A DNA stretch of 64,000 nt, taken from RPQJ01 sp963823535. GTDB lineage: Bacteria; Pseudomonadota; Gammaproteobacteria; Steroidobacterales; Steroidobacteraceae. The position numbers and the translations under genes are program-made. The stretch is from contig CAWGLZ010000004.1 of the NCBI GenBank assembly GCA_963823535.1, positions 248,001-312,000 of the forward strand, given 5' to 3'. A model generated the notes under the pieces. The model made no database searches and was not told the DNA's origin. It saw nothing but the letters and a program-made list of their open reading frames with translations. This document shows positions 1 to 7,761 of the stretch, in pieces. Positions within the stretch are counted from its first letter, which is position 1, and each line of letters opens with the position of its first letter.

Positions 1-1
1 C

Positions 2-1135
2 GTGCTGGGGCTGCTGGCACGCATCTACCGGAAATGGGTGCCCCGGCTGCGCGCCGTGCTCGAGCGACGGACAGAGGCCGTGGCAAGCCGGCTGAGTCAC
101 CAGGTCGTCAGCCACACGCACGTCGGCGGATTCGTGACCGTGGCCGCGCGGCTCGTGGCCGCCCTGGTGATCGCGGTGCTGGTCTACGAGTGGCTGGCCT
201 TCGTGCTGCAGAGCTTCCCCTACACGCGGCCCTGGGGCGAGGCGCTGCTCGGCAACAGTCTGGGAATCATTCGACGGATCGGGGCCGCCCTCATGGGCGC
301 GCTGCCAGGGCTCGTCTTCGTCGTGGTGATCATGGCGATCGCCCGCCTCGTGACGAGGATCATCCGCGCCTTCTTCGAGAGCGTCGCCCAGGGACGCGTC
401 AGCCTCGCCTGGGTCGACGAGACCACCGCCCGCCCCACGGCCCGCCTGGCGAACGCGGTGGTCTGGCTGTTCGCGTTCGTGGCGGCCTATCCCTACATTC
501 CCGGCAGCGACAGCGAGGCCTTCAAGGGTATCGGCGTGTTCGTCGGCCTGATGGTGTCGATCGGCTCGTCAGGCATCGTGAACCAGGCGGTGAGCGGCCT
601 GATGCTGATGTATACCCGGGCGCTGCGACCTGGCGAGTACGTGAAGATCGGGGAAACAGAGGGCGTCGTCACGTCGGTGGGATTCGTCACGACGCGCATC
701 GAGACGCTGCGCCACGAGGAACTCAACGTCCCGAACGCGATCATCGCGAGCTCGGTGACACGCAACTATTCGCGACTCGCGAAGGACGGCGGAGTATTCG
801 TCCCGACGACGGTCACCATCGGCTACGACACGCCCTGGCGACAGGTGCACGCCATGCTGCTGCTTGCGGCGGAGCGCACCGAAGGCGTGGCGAAGACCCC
901 CGCGCCGCGCGTATTGCAGACGGGGCTGATGGACTTCTACGCCGAGTACACGCTGCTGGTGAACATCGCCGATCCCGTGCGCCGGCTCGCGATTCTCTCC
1001 GAGCTCAATTCGAAGGTGCAGGACGTCTTCAACGAGTTCGGCGTGCAGATCATGTCGCCCCACTACGAGGCCGACCCCGCGGACGCCAAGATCGTGCCTC
1101 GCGAGGGCTGGAGTCCCTCTCCGGCGAACGACTGA
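2..1135 (+). CDS. MscS-family mechanosensitive channel, 5' end at window edge
   Basis: Inner-membrane small-conductance mechanosensitive channel that would relieve turgor on hypo-osmotic shock. The 377 visible residues hold several hydrophobic segments, then the typical MscS pore and beta-domain region: a Gly/Ser-rich helix (GLMVSIGSSGIVNQAVSGLM), followed by RPGEYVKIGETEGVV and the TRIETLRHEELNVPNAIIASS stretch. The frame is open to base 2, where a GTG lies, so the true N-terminus is probably outside the window. No partner gene is seen; the next gene is convergent. Confidence 0.85.
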   Translation: MLGLLARIYRKWVPRLRAVLERRTEAVASRLSHQVVSHTHVGGFVTVAARLVAALVIAVLVYEWLAFVLQSFPYTRPWGEALLGNSLGIIRRIGAALMGALPGLVFVVVIMAIARLVTRIIRAFFESVAQGRVSLAWVDETTARPTARLANAVVWLFAFVAAYPYIPGSDSEAFKGIGVFVGLMVSIGSSGIVNQAVSGLMLMYTRALRPGEYVKIGETEGVVTSVGFVTTRIETLRHEELNVPNAIIASSVTRNYSRLAKDGGVFVPTTVTIGYDTPWRQVHAMLLLAAERTEGVAKTPAPRVLQTGLMDFYAEYTLLVNIADPVRRLAILSELNSKVQDVFNEFGVQIMSPHYEADPADAKIVPREGWSPSPAND

Positions 1136-1141
1136 CCACAC

Positions 1142-1540
1142 TCAGAGCGTGTGGCCGATGTTCTGGAAGTGGTTGCGCTCGAAGGAACTCTGGCAGTCGA
1201 AGCAGCGGCTGGCGAAGGGCGTCGCGCGCAGTCGGTCGAACTCAATCGGGCTGTCGCACGAGTCGCAGCGCCCATAGGTCCCGTCCGCCATGCGGAGGAG
1301 GGCGGCCTCGATCAGGCGCAGTTCGTCCAGGTCGCGATCGATTTCGGCGAGGTTCACGTCCACCATCAGGTCGGCGAAAGCGTCATCCTCCAGGTCGTGC
1401 ACCTGGTCGGCGATCATCACGTACTGCTCCTTGTCGCTCTTGCGCAGGGTCTCGCGGATCTCCTCGCGAAGCTGCTCTGCCCGGGACCTCAGGCTGGTCT
1501 TCAACCCCTCGAACTGCTTGGCATCCAGGATGTGGGTCAT
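1142..1540 (-). CDS. DksA/TraR-family zinc-finger protein
   Basis: A 132-residue member of the DksA/TraR family, whose members bind the RNA polymerase secondary channel. It has an N-terminal helical hairpin with an acidic tip (EDDAFAD, residues 51-57) and a C-terminal four-cysteine finger (Cys92, Cys95, Cys113, Cys116). I chose the ATG at 1540 because AGGAAG lies just upstream; the frame is open for nine more codons. It is close in size to DksA (about 150) but lacks some N-terminal residues, so it may be a DksA paralogue and not the main stringent-response DksA. Convergent with the MscS gene, 6 bases apart. Confidence 0.85.
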   Translation of the reverse strand: MTHILDAKQFEGLKTSLRSRAEQLREEIRETLRKSDKEQYVMIADQVHDLEDDAFADLMVDVNLAEIDRDLDELRLIEAALLRMADGTYGRCDSCDSPIEFDRLRATPFASRCFDCQSSFERNHFQNIGHTL

Positions 1541-1770
1541 GGTCTTGCTTCCTGCAACTGGCGGCACCGTTCATGACGGTGGACGGTCACGGCAAGCATC
1601 GGTCCGCCGGTGCCGGCCACCAATAAGGGAATGGCGCAGGTGCCTCGCGTGGGCTGCTTGGGCGGGCCCGTGTCCCGAAGGAATGTCATAATTTGAATTC
1701 AGAATCAGGATTTCGAGGATGGCGCGGTCCCCTCCGGCCCCGCTCCGTCCTGCTGAACGAGGAGACAGAC

Positions 1771-2112
1771 ATGGACGAGACCAAATCCCGGGGCACGCGA
1801 CCCAGCCGACCGGCCGGCCGCAAGAGCAAGAGCAGGAGCACGGCCACGACTGCGGCCCCGGCCGCACCGGGCAAGGCACCGGCGGCGAAGCGCCCCGTCA
1901 AGGGCGGCGCGGCCCCTAAGCCCACGGCCGGCGCCGAGCGCGAGATGATGGTCCGCATGGCGGCCTATTTCCAGGCCGAGCGTCGCGGCTTCGCGCCGGG
2001 CTACGAGATCGAGGACTGGCTGGCGGCCGAGGCCGAAGTGACGGCGAGAACCGCGCCCGCGCCCGCCCGGAAGGCCCGCAAGACAGCGGCGCGCAAGCCG
2101 AAGACCGGCTGA
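1771..2112 (+). CDS. DUF2934 domain protein with basic tails
   Basis: 113 residues. The centre (about residues 58-86, RMAAYFQAERRGFAPGYE then IEDWLAAEAEV) matches the short DUF2934 helix found in many small proteobacterial proteins. Both flanks are low-complexity and rich in Ala, Lys, Arg and Pro, like histone-like tails, which suggests nucleic-acid contact; this is inference. The ATG at 1771 follows GAGGAGA at good spacing. Convergent with the deformylase gene. Confidence 0.75.
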   Translation: MDETKSRGTRPSRPAGRKSKSRSTATTAAPAAPGKAPAAKRPVKGGAAPKPTAGAEREMMVRMAAYFQAERRGFAPGYEIEDWLAAEAEVTARTAPAPARKARKTAARKPKTG

Positions 2113-2131
2113 GCCGACGGCGCCGGGCCAT

Positions 2132-2668
2132 TCAATCCGGTGGCAGTGCGGCGCCCTGCGGAAACAGCGTGTCCTCGAACCCGAAGCTGTCGAGGTTGTG
2201 CATCCGCAACGGATACAGAATCCCGTCGAGGTGATCCACCTCGTGCTGGACGACGCGGGCGTGGAAGCCATCCGCCCTGCGATCGAGGGGTTGGCCGTCC
2301 GCATCGAAGCCGGTGTAACGCAGCTGGCGGTGACGTGGTACCAGGCCGCGCAGGCCGGGGACGGAGAGGCAGCCTTCCCAGCCGTCCTCCATGTCGTCGC
2401 CCAGCGGTTCGAGCCGCGGGTTCACCAGCACCGTGTACGGCACCACGCCAGCGTCCGGATAACGCGGGTTCTGCCGGACCTCGAAGATCACCACCCGGAG
2501 CGACACGCCGATCTGTGGCGCGGCGAGGCCGGCCCCGTTCAGGGCTCGCATCGTGTCGTCCATGTCCTGGACCAGATTGCGGAGCTCGGGGGTGCCGAAT
2601 CGCGCCACCGGTTCCGCCACCTGCCTGAGCAACGGATGACCCATCTTCAGCACGGGACGAACGGCCAC
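2132..2668 (-). CDS. def: Peptide deformylase
   Basis: Removes the formyl group from the N-terminal methionine of new proteins; metal-dependent cytosolic enzyme. All three family motifs are present: GAGLAAPQIG (residues 45-54), EGCLS (98-102, metal-binding Cys100) and QHEVDH (141-146, the HEXXH metal site). Length 178 is normal. The start is GTG at 2668 with AGGAG six bases upstream. It lacks the usual fmt neighbour, so it may be a second deformylase in the genome. Confidence 0.95.
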   Translation of the reverse strand: MAVRPVLKMGHPLLRQVAEPVARFGTPELRNLVQDMDDTMRALNGAGLAAPQIGVSLRVVIFEVRQNPRYPDAGVVPYTVLVNPRLEPLGDDMEDGWEGCLSVPGLRGLVPRHRQLRYTGFDADGQPLDRRADGFHARVVQHEVDHLDGILYPLRMHNLDSFGFEDTLFPQGAALPPD

Positions 2669-2802
2669 GGTTTTCTCCTGGCTTGCATCTGCCCTGCGGC
2701 ATTCGGTGCGGGCGTCGAGCTCGCAAGATTAGCCCAACCCGCCGGGTTGACAAGCCGGGGGGGTGGCGTTAGCTAGGACGATCTGGCCGATCGGGAAGCA
2801 CC

Positions 2803-3105
2803 ATGGACCACGGACTGCGCTGCTGGAAATGCGGGATCTCGCTGGCGGACTACAGCGTGCCGCTGCGGCGGCTCGAGGAGTGCCGTGCCTGCGGGAGCGA
2901 GTTGCACGTCTGCCGCATGTGCGAGTTCTATGATACGGGCTACGCCAAACATTGCCGGGAGCCGGTGGCGGAGGAAGTCAAGGACAAGATCCGAGCGAAT
3001 TTCTGCGATTATTACCGTCCCACGCCCAGCGCCTACCGGCCCGACGAGACCTCGGCCGAGGAGCGCGCCCGGGCGCAGCTCGAAGCGCTGTTCGGCAGGA
3101 AATAG
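2803..3105 (+). CDS. Small cysteine-rich conserved protein
   Basis: 100 residues with paired cysteines: CWKC near the start, CRAC at about 28-31, CRMC at about 36-39, then single cysteines in HCREP and FCDYYRP. The spacing suggests one or two zinc ribbons. No catalytic motif is recognised. The ATG at 2803 is the only sensible start. It lies 45 bases ahead of the DPP III-like peptidase gene on the same strand and may be co-transcribed with it. Function unknown. Confidence 0.65.
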   Translation: MDHGLRCWKCGISLADYSVPLRRLEECRACGSELHVCRMCEFYDTGYAKHCREPVAEEVKDKIRANFCDYYRPTPSAYRPDETSAEERARAQLEALFGRK

Positions 3106-3149
3106 CGGCCTCGCATCTCCATTTCCGATCGCCCTGGAGTGTTCGATCC

Positions 3150-4799
3150 ATGCAATTCCGTCGAGATTCCCTCCTCGTCCTGGCCGGCGTCCTGTCACTC
3201 GGCGTGACCGGCGCCGCGCGCGCCGCTCCCGGTACCGCGTCCGACTCTGCGACGACCGCGGTGCGGCCGGAGATCTACGCGCCCGTCACGCTGACCGTCG
3301 ACCTTGCAGGACTGTCACCACGGGAACGCACCATGGTGAGTCTCTTCATCGACGCGGCCGCGATCATGGACGACCTGTTCTGGCAGCAGGCCTACCCGGG
3401 CGAGCGTGCCGCGCTGCTCGCCGGCCTCGAGGATCCCGCGATGCGTCGCTTTGCCGAGATCAATTACGGTCCGTGGGACCGTCTCGCCGGCAACGCGCCG
3501 TTCGTGCCAGGAGTGGGACCCAAGCCGCCAGCGGCCGGCTTCTATCCGCTCGACATGAGCAAGGCCGAGTTCGAGCGCGCCGATCTGCCGGGCAGCCGCA
3601 GCCTCTACACGGTGCTCCGGCGGGGCGCCAAGGGCGGACTCGAGGTCGTGCCGTACTCGCAGCAGTGGCGCGAGCCGCTCCACCGCGCGGCGACGCTGCT
3701 CGAGCGGGCCGCCGGGCTGGCCGCGGACGACGGGCTGCGCAGGTATCTCGAACTGCGTGCCCAGGCCCTGCGCACCGACGACTACCGCGCGAGCGACATG
3801 GCGTGGCTCGACATGAAGGACAACCGGCTCGACCTCGTCATCGGACCGATCGAGACCTATGAGGACAAGCTGTTCGGGTACAAGGCGGCGTTCGAGGCCT
3901 ACGTGCTCGTCAAGGACCTCGAGTGGAGTGAGCGACTCGCGCGCTATGCCGCGATGCTGCCGGCCCTGCAGCGCGGGATCCCGGTCCCGGACCCCTACAA
4001 GGCCGAGACGCCCGGGACGGATTCGGACCTCAACGCCTACGACGTCATCTACTACGCGGGCGATTGCAACGCGGGCTCGAAGACCATCGCGATCAATCTG
4101 CCGAACGACGAACAGGTGCAGCTCGAGAAAGGTACCCGGAGGCTGCAACTGAAGAACGCCATGCGCGCCAAGTTCGACGCCATCATGGTGCCGATTGCCG
4201 GCGAACTCGTCACGCCGTCCCAGCGCAGGCACGTCACGTTCGACGCCTTCTTCGCCAACACGATGTTCCACGAGGTGGCGCACGGACTCGGCATCAAGAA
4301 CACCGTCAACGGGCGCGGCACCGTCCGCAGCGCGCTCAAGGAACTCGCCTCCGGCATCGAGGAAGGCAAGGCCGACGTGCTCGGTCTCTACATGGTCACG
4401 AAGCTGCAGGAGCAGGGCGAACTGGACGGCGCGCTCGAGGACTACTACGTCACGTTCATGGCCGGCATCTTCCGCTCGGTGCGCTTCGGTGCGGCCTCGG
4501 CCCACGGCCAGGCGAACATGGTGCGCTTCAATTTCTTCGCCGACCGGGGCGCCTTCACCCGTGACGCGCAGGGGCACTATCGCGTTGACATGCCCGCGAT
4601 GCGGCGCGCGGTCGACGAGCTGTCCGGCGTGCTGCTCAAGCTGCAGGGCGACGGCGACTATGCGGGCGTGCAGGCGCTGGGGAAGGAACTCGGCGTCATC
4701 CGGCCGCAGCTCGCGGCCGATCTCGATCGGTTGTCGAGCCGCGCCATCCCGGTGGACGTCGTCTTCGCCCAGGGCAAGACCGTGCTGGGCATGGATTGA
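3150..4799 (+). CDS. DPP III-like (M49-type) zinc peptidase, exported
   Basis: 549 residues with a clear N-terminal signal peptide (MQFRRDSLLVLAGVLSLGV, then an ARAA cleavage region), so probably periplasmic. The zinc motif is HEVAH (His374, Glu375, His378), and a second motif EEGKAD begins at Glu404, matching the EEXXAD/E third-ligand motif of dipeptidyl peptidase III. Classical DPP III has the six-residue HELLGH; some bacterial members have a five-residue form as here. Stop is followed closely by the pirin gene (11 bases), suggesting one transcript. Substrate unknown. Confidence 0.75.
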   Translation: MQFRRDSLLVLAGVLSLGVTGAARAAPGTASDSATTAVRPEIYAPVTLTVDLAGLSPRERTMVSLFIDAAAIMDDLFWQQAYPGERAALLAGLEDPAMRRFAEINYGPWDRLAGNAPFVPGVGPKPPAAGFYPLDMSKAEFERADLPGSRSLYTVLRRGAKGGLEVVPYSQQWREPLHRAATLLERAAGLAADDGLRRYLELRAQALRTDDYRASDMAWLDMKDNRLDLVIGPIETYEDKLFGYKAAFEAYVLVKDLEWSERLARYAAMLPALQRGIPVPDPYKAETPGTDSDLNAYDVIYYAGDCNAGSKTIAINLPNDEQVQLEKGTRRLQLKNAMRAKFDAIMVPIAGELVTPSQRRHVTFDAFFANTMFHEVAHGLGIKNTVNGRGTVRSALKELASGIEEGKADVLGLYMVTKLQEQGELDGALEDYYVTFMAGIFRSVRFGAASAHGQANMVRFNFFADRGAFTRDAQGHYRVDMPAMRRAVDELSGVLLKLQGDGDYAGVQALGKELGVIRPQLAADLDRLSSRAIPVDVVFAQGKTVLGMD

Positions 4800-4809
4800 T
4801 GGAGGTCCT

Positions 4810-5679
4810 GTGACCGCCGTGACCCGGGTGCTCGAGGGACGGCCGCGCGACCTCGGCGGCTTCAGCGTGAGGCGCGTCCTCCCCGCCGCCGGCATGCCGA
4901 CGCTCGGGCCGTTCATCTTCTTCGACCACATGGGCCCGGCCGTCTTCGCGCCCGGCGCAGGCGTCGACGTGCGTCCACATCCGCACATCGGGCTGGCGAC
5001 CGTGACCTACCTTTTCGAAGGGGAGTTCATGCACCGGGACAGTCTCGGCACGGCACAGCTCATCCGTCCCGGCGACGTCAACTGGATGGTGGCGGGCCGG
5101 GGCATCGTGCATTCCGAGCGCACGCCGCCCGAGGCGCGCGTCGCGGGTGCACCGATCCACGGCATCCAGACCTGGATCGCATTGCCGCAGGCGCAGGAGG
5201 AGACGGAACCCTCGTTCGTGCATCATCCGGCGGCGTCGCTGCCGGAGGTCCGGCGCGAGGGGGTCCGGCTGCGGTTGATCGCGGGCGAGGCCTATGGTGC
5301 CCGTGCGCCCGCCAAGGTCTTCTCAGCCATGTTCTACGTCGATGCGCGGATCGAGCCCGGTGCCACTCTGGCGTTGCCCACCGGGCATGCCGAGCGAGCC
5401 GTGTACGTGGTCGACGGCCGCGTAGAGGTCGAGGGCACTTCCCGCGGAGTCGGGGAGATGATGGTCTTCGACGCGGAGGCGACGGCAACCATACGTGCCT
5501 CGAGTTCGGCTCGCCTGATGCTGCTCGGCGGCGCGCGACTGGACGGGCCGCGCCACATCTGGTGGAACTTCGTCTCGAGTCGCACCGACCGCATCGAGCG
5601 CGCGAAGCTCGACTGGCGCGAGGATCGATTTGCCAGTGTGCCGGGCGACCCGGAGCGGATCCCGCTGCCGGAGGCCTGA
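4810..5679 (+). CDS. Pirin family protein
   Basis: Two-cupin protein of the pirin family, 289 residues; members bind iron and some have quercetin dioxygenase activity. The metal ligands are conserved: His57 and His59 (HPHIG), His101 and Glu103 (HSERT). The N-terminal cupin has the PFIFFDHMGP signature. Start is GTG at 4810 with GGAGG just upstream, overlapping nothing. The actual substrate cannot be read from sequence. Confidence 0.9.
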   Translation: MTAVTRVLEGRPRDLGGFSVRRVLPAAGMPTLGPFIFFDHMGPAVFAPGAGVDVRPHPHIGLATVTYLFEGEFMHRDSLGTAQLIRPGDVNWMVAGRGIVHSERTPPEARVAGAPIHGIQTWIALPQAQEETEPSFVHHPAASLPEVRREGVRLRLIAGEAYGARAPAKVFSAMFYVDARIEPGATLALPTGHAERAVYVVDGRVEVEGTSRGVGEMMVFDAEATATIRASSSARLMLLGGARLDGPRHIWWNFVSSRTDRIERAKLDWREDRFASVPGDPERIPLPEA

Positions 5680-5731
5680 TCCGGCGACGAACCGCCGCCG
5701 CGTCGCAGCCCGGGCGGTCCGCCTGACCACC

Positions 5732-6256
5732 TCAACAGCGTCGGGAACGCAGCTCCGCCTTGAGATCCCGCCATCGGGTCCAGAGTCGCGCCGCCTCCGT
5801 CGCCGAGTAACCCGCGCGCATGCGGTCGTCGAGCGCGTCGAGCCGCACGCGGAGTGCGCGGCAGCGATCGGCCGCTGCGGATTCCGGGTCGCGCCCGGCG
5901 ACCGCCGGGCGTGGCAGCGTCCGCGCGGGCACGGTCGCAGTCGTGGGTGGCGCGAGGGTCGACGGCGCGCGTCCGGCCGGCGGCGAATCCACGGTGATCA
6001 GTTGCGGCATGGCGAGCGGCCCGCACGGCCGGTCCGAGAAGGTCGGCGTTGCGTCGTCGCGGCAGACGAACACCGGGCGCCGGGTCCGTGGTGCAGCGGA
6101 GGCCGGTGCGGGTTCGAGCGTGACGCCGGCTCCGCCCCCCAGCGGATTCGAAACGGGACCCCCCGACGTGGGCGTGGCCGCAATGCTCCCGGTCGTCAGG
6201 GTGCACGCAAGCGCGGCCAGCCAGGGGCGCAACACGGACGGTGCAGCGGGACGCAT
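5732..6256 (-). CDS. Secreted DUF4124-like protein
   Basis: 174 residues with an N-terminal signal segment (RPWLAALACTLTTGSIA). The middle contains VFVCRDDATPTFSDRPCG, resembling the DUF4124 pattern in which a short chain mentions use of a substrate and a paired cysteine. A Pro/Ala-rich linker leads to a helical C-terminus ending in Cys. The ATG at 6256 has GGAGGG upstream. Function unknown; probably periplasmic. Confidence 0.6.
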   Translation of the reverse strand: MRPAAPSVLRPWLAALACTLTTGSIAATPTSGGPVSNPLGGGAGVTLEPAPASAAPRTRRPVFVCRDDATPTFSDRPCGPLAMPQLITVDSPPAGRAPSTLAPPTTATVPARTLPRPAVAGRDPESAAADRCRALRVRLDALDDRMRAGYSATEAARLWTRWRDLKAELRSRRC

Positions 6257-6366
6257 GATCGGCCCTCCATGGCGAATCGAGCACCATCTTCGTCCGGCGA
6301 GCACGTGCCCGTCACCCGCAATTTGCGGCGGGTTCGCTCAGAAACGAGTTGCGGTCGAGCGCGACC

Positions 6367-6666
6367 TCAGGCGCGTCCGACGTTGGCGTCTGTCGGAGAG
6401 TGGAAGTACTGGCTCTCCTCCGAGTAGTGCGCGATGAGCCGCCGAAGTTCGCTGATGCGACCCTCTGCGGTGCTGATCGGCAGGCATTCCTCGCAGCGCG
6501 GGTCGCCGCAAGGCTGCCGGGAATAGAGCCAGTACTGAACCGCACCAGCCAGCAGGCCGTCGGCGATATCCCAGAGATCGGCCTTCTCGTCGTTGTCGGC
6601 AATCTGGTTGCCGAGGTCGACCGCCTGGCCGAAAGCCTGGTCGAATGGGGGGCTGTCTTCCTGCAT
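6367..6666 (-). CDS. Hypothetical protein with CxxxxCxxC motif
   Basis: 99 residues from the ATG at 6666. Mostly helical and acidic in the first half. A cluster CGDPRCEEC at about residues 52-60 could bind a metal, and the C-terminus repeats H, Y and S residues. No family recognised. Upstream DNA (6667-6712) is unusually AT-rich for this genome and may contain its promoter. Confidence 0.55.
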   Translation of the reverse strand: MQEDSPPFDQAFGQAVDLGNQIADNDEKADLWDIADGLLAGAVQYWLYSRQPCGDPRCEECLPISTAEGRISELRRLIAHYSEESQYFHSPTDANVGRA

Positions 6667-6712
6667 GATCGATAACCGAAATATATTTAAAAACAGTGTT
6701 TTACGATGACTT

Positions 6713-6973
6713 TCAAATGCCGGCCTTACCCAGCGCATCGAGGACCGCACGGATGGCGCCGGCGAGGCTGGGATGTCCTGCCTCGAGTTTCACCGCGGCA
6801 CCCTCGAGGGCGTCCCCATGCTCGCGGACTGGCACCTGCGCCGACGGTGCCTCGAGGACCCGACGGATGTCCGTCAGCACGGTCTCGAGCAGCGCCCGGT
6901 CGTCCGGGCCGAGGTGGTGCGCCTGTCCGAGTTCCTCGTGGAGGTCGCGCAAGGTCTGCTGGAGTTCGCTCAT
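6713..6973 (-). CDS. DUF4404 family protein
   Basis: 86 residues, start ATG at 6973. Short helical protein with the family pattern: LHEELGQAHHLGPDDRALLETVLTDI at the N-terminus and HPSLAGAIRAVLDALGKAGI at the C-terminus (quoted in parts). Found in many gammaproteobacteria; function unknown. Same strand as the preceding small gene and probably in the same transcript. Confidence 0.75.
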   Translation of the reverse strand: MSELQQTLRDLHEELGQAHHLGPDDRALLETVLTDIRRVLEAPSAQVPVREHGDALEGAAVKLEAGHPSLAGAIRAVLDALGKAGI

Positions 6974-7089
6974 GGTGCGTCCGTCTGCTCGGTGATGCGG
7001 GCGACAGTTTAGCAGTGCGACGGGGCTCCAGCCTCAGGCCCGCAGGCGCGTTCGATTACAATCGTGATCCCCGTGCCCGGATTCCCGCC

Positions 7090-7731
7090 ATGCCATCGAT
7101 GAATCGTCACGTCCTGGTCGCCGCCTTGCTCGCGCTGGTTGCCGTCGCCCCGGCGACGACCGCGGCACCGCGATTCGAGGTCACGCCCTTTGCCGGCTAC
7201 CGCACCGGGGGGGAGTTCGACACCCAGCAGACGGCGGACGGCCAGTCAACGACGGTGGACCTCGAGGATGGCAGCAGCTGGGGAATCGACCTCGGGCTCT
7301 ATCGCGACTCGAACTCGTTCTACGAGCTGCTCTACGCCACGCAGAGTACCAGTCTCGACAGCCGCGACCCGCTGTACGGCGGCATCGACATCCAGACCGA
7401 CTACTACCAGTTCGGCGGCACGATCTTCTTCGCCGACGAGCAATGGCTCATTCCCTACCTGTCGCTGACGGCGGGTGTCACCCGGTTCAGCGCCGACGGC
7501 GGCCTCGGCTCGGAGACGAAGTTTTCCACCAGCCTGGGCGGTGGGCTGCGCCTGCCGTTCGGCGACAACTTCGCCGCGACGCTCGGGCTGCGTGGCTACC
7601 TGACCTTCGTCGAGTCCGACACGGATTTCTTCTGCGTCGGCGGCGGCGGCGAAGCGGGATGCCTGCTCAAGTCGTCCGGTGGAACCTATTTCCAGGGCGA
7701 GGCCCTGCTCGGGCTGACGTTCAGGTTCTGA
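7090..7731 (+). CDS. Outer-membrane beta-barrel protein
   Basis: 213 residues from ATG 7090 (a second ATG lies at 7099). A signal peptide (LVAALLALVAVAPATTAA) is followed by alternating strands rich in Tyr, Phe, Gly and Asp and a C-terminal Phe (LLGLTFRF), the usual BAM recognition signal. Size fits an eight-stranded OmpA/OmpW-like barrel. Two cysteines near the end (FFCVGGGGEAGC) could form a loop disulfide. Role unknown. Confidence 0.75.
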   Translation: MPSMNRHVLVAALLALVAVAPATTAAPRFEVTPFAGYRTGGEFDTQQTADGQSTTVDLEDGSSWGIDLGLYRDSNSFYELLYATQSTSLDSRDPLYGGIDIQTDYYQFGGTIFFADEQWLIPYLSLTAGVTRFSADGGLGSETKFSTSLGGGLRLPFGDNFAATLGLRGYLTFVESDTDFFCVGGGGEAGCLLKSSGGTYFQGEALLGLTFRF

Positions 7732-7761
7732 CGGGACGGCCGCGCTCCCTGGGCAGCGGCC

